Origin: CAVSWN01 sp046728115
GTDB taxonomy: Bacteria > Acidobacteriota > Vicinamibacteria > Vicinamibacterales > CAVVIG01
DNA: 5,626 nt
Assembly: GCA_046728115.1 (NCBI GenBank)
Contig: JBKPDW010000546.1
Span: 1-5,626 of the forward strand
Reading direction: 5' to 3'
Shown here: in pieces, positions 4,541 to 5,626 of the stretch
Layout: every line of letters starts with the position of its first letter
How positions within the stretch are numbered: position 1 is the stretch's first letter
Notes under the pieces: model-generated
What the model saw: only the letters and a program-made list of their open reading frames with translations
What the model was told of the DNA's origin: nothing
Database searches by the model: none
Position numbers and translations under genes: made by a program

Positions 4541-4771
4541 CTATTCGCGGCCGCGCGGCGGGCGCGCGCGCTTAACGAGGCTTCGCAGCGTCGCGCTGAC
4601 GGACGCCCCGTGCCGTTGCGCGATTGCGTACACGGCGTCGTACTCGCCCCGCTTCAAGGCACAGGTGGCGGGCAGCAGGCGGTGATCCTCCGGCACACGT
4701 GGCCGGCCGCGAGGACGTGACGACGACGCCACGCCCGGCATTCTACGCGGGATTCGCGTGCGAATAGTCAT
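4541..4771 (-). CDS. Small ribbon-helix-helix (CopG/Arc-like) DNA-binding protein
   Basis: The 76-residue product has a basic N-terminal arm (MTIRTRIPRRMPGVASSSRP, then RGRPRVPEDH) and a compact C-terminal fold. The fold consists of a strand LLPATCALKR (32-41), helix A GEYDAVYAIAQRHG (42-55) and helix B SVSATLRSLVKRA (57-69). The strand-helix-helix spacing and the GAS-S at the helix turn match ribbon-helix-helix repressors; the RGRPR arm could contact the minor groove. The frame is open further upstream to 5107 but only by crossing the divergent gene, so the ATG at 4771 is preferred; its ribosome site is weak. A perfect palindrome lies 12-35 bases upstream of this ATG, a typical place for autorepression. 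It could be a stand-alone regulator or an antitoxin without a visible toxin; the divergent gene at 4916 is the only candidate partner. Confidence 0.65.
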   Translation of the reverse strand: MTIRTRIPRRMPGVASSSRPRGRPRVPEDHRLLPATCALKRGEYDAVYAIAQRHGASVSATLRSLVKRARPPRGRE

Positions 4772-4783
4772 GCCGTCACTCGT

Positions 4784-4806
4784 CTGTTGGACGTGGTGTC
4801 CAACAG
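4784..4806. promoter_or_regulatory. Perfect 9+9 bp palindrome, likely operator of the divergent pair
   Basis: CTGTTGGAC (4784-4792), spacer GTGGT, GTCCAACAG (4798-4806). The two arms are exact reverse complements with centres about 14 bases apart. It sits in the 144-base gap between the ribbon-helix-helix gene and the gene at 4916, close to the former's start. A symmetric site suits a dimeric repressor; the neighbouring regulator is the obvious candidate. Confidence 0.6.
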
Positions 4807-4850
4807 GTTCACATCCGGCAACATCGCCACACGTGCGAATACTTCTGGCG

Positions 4851-4856
4851 TAGAAT
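4851..4856 (+). promoter_or_regulatory. Possible -10 box TAGAAT for the gene at 4916
   Basis: TAGAAT matches TATAAT at five of six bases and would give a leader of about 53 bases before the ATG, which has a strong ribosome site. No clear -35 hexamer was found at 16-18 bases. Confidence 0.3.
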
Positions 4857-4915
4857 CGGCGCCCGCACGCACGCAAGGCCGATTTGCGCGCCTCGCACCC
4901 GCGAAGGGGAGGCCC

Positions 4916-5305
4916 ATGTCGATTGATGACGCGTTTCGAAGCAAGCTCGACACGATGCTGGCGTTCGCTAATCAGCACATGCAGAATTGCGGCGAGGTCG
5001 CGTACCAGATCGAGGCGACGACTGATGCTCAGGCGCCTGAGGCCCAGGCGCTCGCGGAACTCAGCGAGTATCGCCAGCGGTACGCGGCATTGTCTGAGTT
5101 CGAGCATGTCTGGACCGCCATCGATCAGGCGGTGTCCAAGCTTCCTACCACCGCCAGCACACTAGTGCTCCGCTGCCCGACGTGCACGGACGAGGTGCGC
5201 TTGGTGCTGACCCGCGAGGAGATTGCTTCGCTCTTTCGTGTGATCAAGGCGACCCGCCAGCTCGAGGCCGCGCTGCGGCAAGCGGGGGTTACGATCGCGC
5301 AATAA
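4916..5305 (+). CDS. 129-residue helical protein of unknown function with one CxxC
   Basis: I do not recognise this protein. It starts MSIDDAFRSKLDTMLAFANQ and ends ATRQLEAALRQAGVTIAQ. Residues 2-75 are mainly helical and acidic (for example APEAQALAELSEYRQRYAAL), a central strand-like STLVLRCPTC-TDEVRLVLTR (81-100) follows, and residues 101-126 look like a further amphipathic helix. The single C87-x-x-C90 between two short strands resembles half a zinc knuckle, so metal binding would need a dimer or a partner. There is no signal peptide or membrane segment; it should be cytosolic. The ATG at 4916 has AAGGGGAGG just upstream (4904-4912), which decides against the longer in-frame start at 4787, whose extension would overlap the palindrome. 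It is divergent from the ribbon-helix-helix gene and probably shares its control region. Codon use is typical of a real GC-rich gene. Confidence 0.75.
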   Translation: MSIDDAFRSKLDTMLAFANQHMQNCGEVAYQIEATTDAQAPEAQALAELSEYRQRYAALSEFEHVWTAIDQAVSKLPTTASTLVLRCPTCTDEVRLVLTREEIASLFRVIKATRQLEAALRQAGVTIAQ

Positions 5306-5626
5306 CACAGGGGCAATCGAAGATGTGCGCGCCGTGACGGGTCAGAGGTCACGGTTGCAAGCGGGCCACCAACCGACGCCGAAAAGGCCTCGACGTCGTC
5401 CTCATATTTCGCTTCGAGCCACCCCAGCGCCGAGCGCACCACGTCCTCCCGGACGCCGCCGACGCGCATCTGTGCTGCGATCCGAAAGCGTGTTGGGTGC
5501 GCAAATTCGATCTGCGCAAAAATAGCGGCTCTTTTGATTATCTTCCGGAGGAGCCGTGTTCCTGTCGAGCCTCTACGTCGTTCTTCAGCGCGTTCTACAG
5601 GTTGTCGGTCTCCTGTTTCGGTCGAC
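5306..5626. other. Right end of the window, no gene that can be named
   Basis: The only signal is a minus-strand frame open from the right edge into the gene at 4916. It contains a stretch with coding-like, GC-rich third positions: IFAQIEFAHPTRF, then MRVGGVREDVVRSALGWLEA, then KYEDDVEAFSASVGG (about 5540-5375). After that it becomes the antisense of the plus-strand gene, which is not a believable C-terminus. It may be a gene fragment, or the end of a gene with a lost stop. No ribosome site, family motif or repeat was recognised. Confidence 0.4.
5332..5354 (+). terminator. Weak hairpin after the gene at 4916, possible terminator
   Basis: CCGTGAC (5332-5338) pairs with GTCACGG (5348-5354) around a nine-base loop, 26 bases after the TAA. 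There is no T run behind it, so it may only be a transcript-protecting stem. Confidence 0.3.

Noticed and set aside
5125..5626. A minus-strand frame open from the right edge, with MRVGGVREDVVRSALGWLEA
   Set aside because: The central part looks coding-like, but the end is antisense to the gene at 4916 and no family was recognised; mentioned only as a possible fragment.
1..5626. CRISPR array, insertion sequence or transposase
   Set aside because: No regularly spaced repeats with unique spacers, no transposase frame and no terminal repeats with target duplication were seen.

Overview
This is a GC-rich accessory stretch from an environmental, probably soil, bacterium. The codon use and protein types would fit Acidobacteriota or a deltaproteobacterial lineage, but no marker gene fixes the taxon and this is only an impression. 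No ribosomal, replication or core metabolic gene is present. The window reads as the end of a mobile or island-like region: toxin-antitoxin genes, a two-gene module of unknown function, hairpin repeats, a tRNA 3' fragment of the kind left by tRNA-targeting integration, and several broken genes.

Layout. Positions 1-366 (minus strand) hold the N-terminus of a DUF433 antitoxin that runs off the left edge, preceded by a small two-helix membrane protein broken by one extra base. Positions 367-1196 have no credible gene but contain three substantial inverted repeats (441-512, 692-735, 950-1038); the first two are diverged copies of the same hairpin family, in opposite orientations. Positions 1197-3361 (minus strand) hold a two-gene operon. 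The first gene encodes a 363-residue protein with an Arg/Asp-rich disordered N-terminus, a winged-helix-like segment and a C-terminal domain with a PD...D signature. The second encodes a winged-helix-like protein coupled to it by an ATGA overlap and broken by two single-base indels.

Positions 3404-4247 (plus strand) hold an orphan PF09720-type addiction-module antitoxin, then a DUF433 antitoxin directly abutting a DUF5615 PIN-like toxin. The first two have a TACAAT -10 box so close to the ATG that the mRNAs should be leaderless or nearly so. Positions 4248-4540 carry a hairpin terminator, the 3' part of a tRNA-Pro(GGG) from the anticodon loop to the CCA end, and a tandem 11-bp-period direct repeat on each side of it. 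This looks like an integrase attachment region. Positions 4541-5305 hold a divergent pair: a ribbon-helix-helix regulator (minus) and a 129-residue helical protein of unknown function (plus), separated by a perfect 9+9 bp palindrome that is a likely operator. Positions 5306-5626 contain no gene that can be named.

How it fits together (inference): the tRNA-Pro fragment would mark one end of an integrated element lying to its left, with the DUF433/DUF5615 pair near that end acting as a stabilising addiction cassette. Three single-base indels in short same-base runs break two genes. They show either that the accessory DNA is decaying or that the assembly has indel errors.
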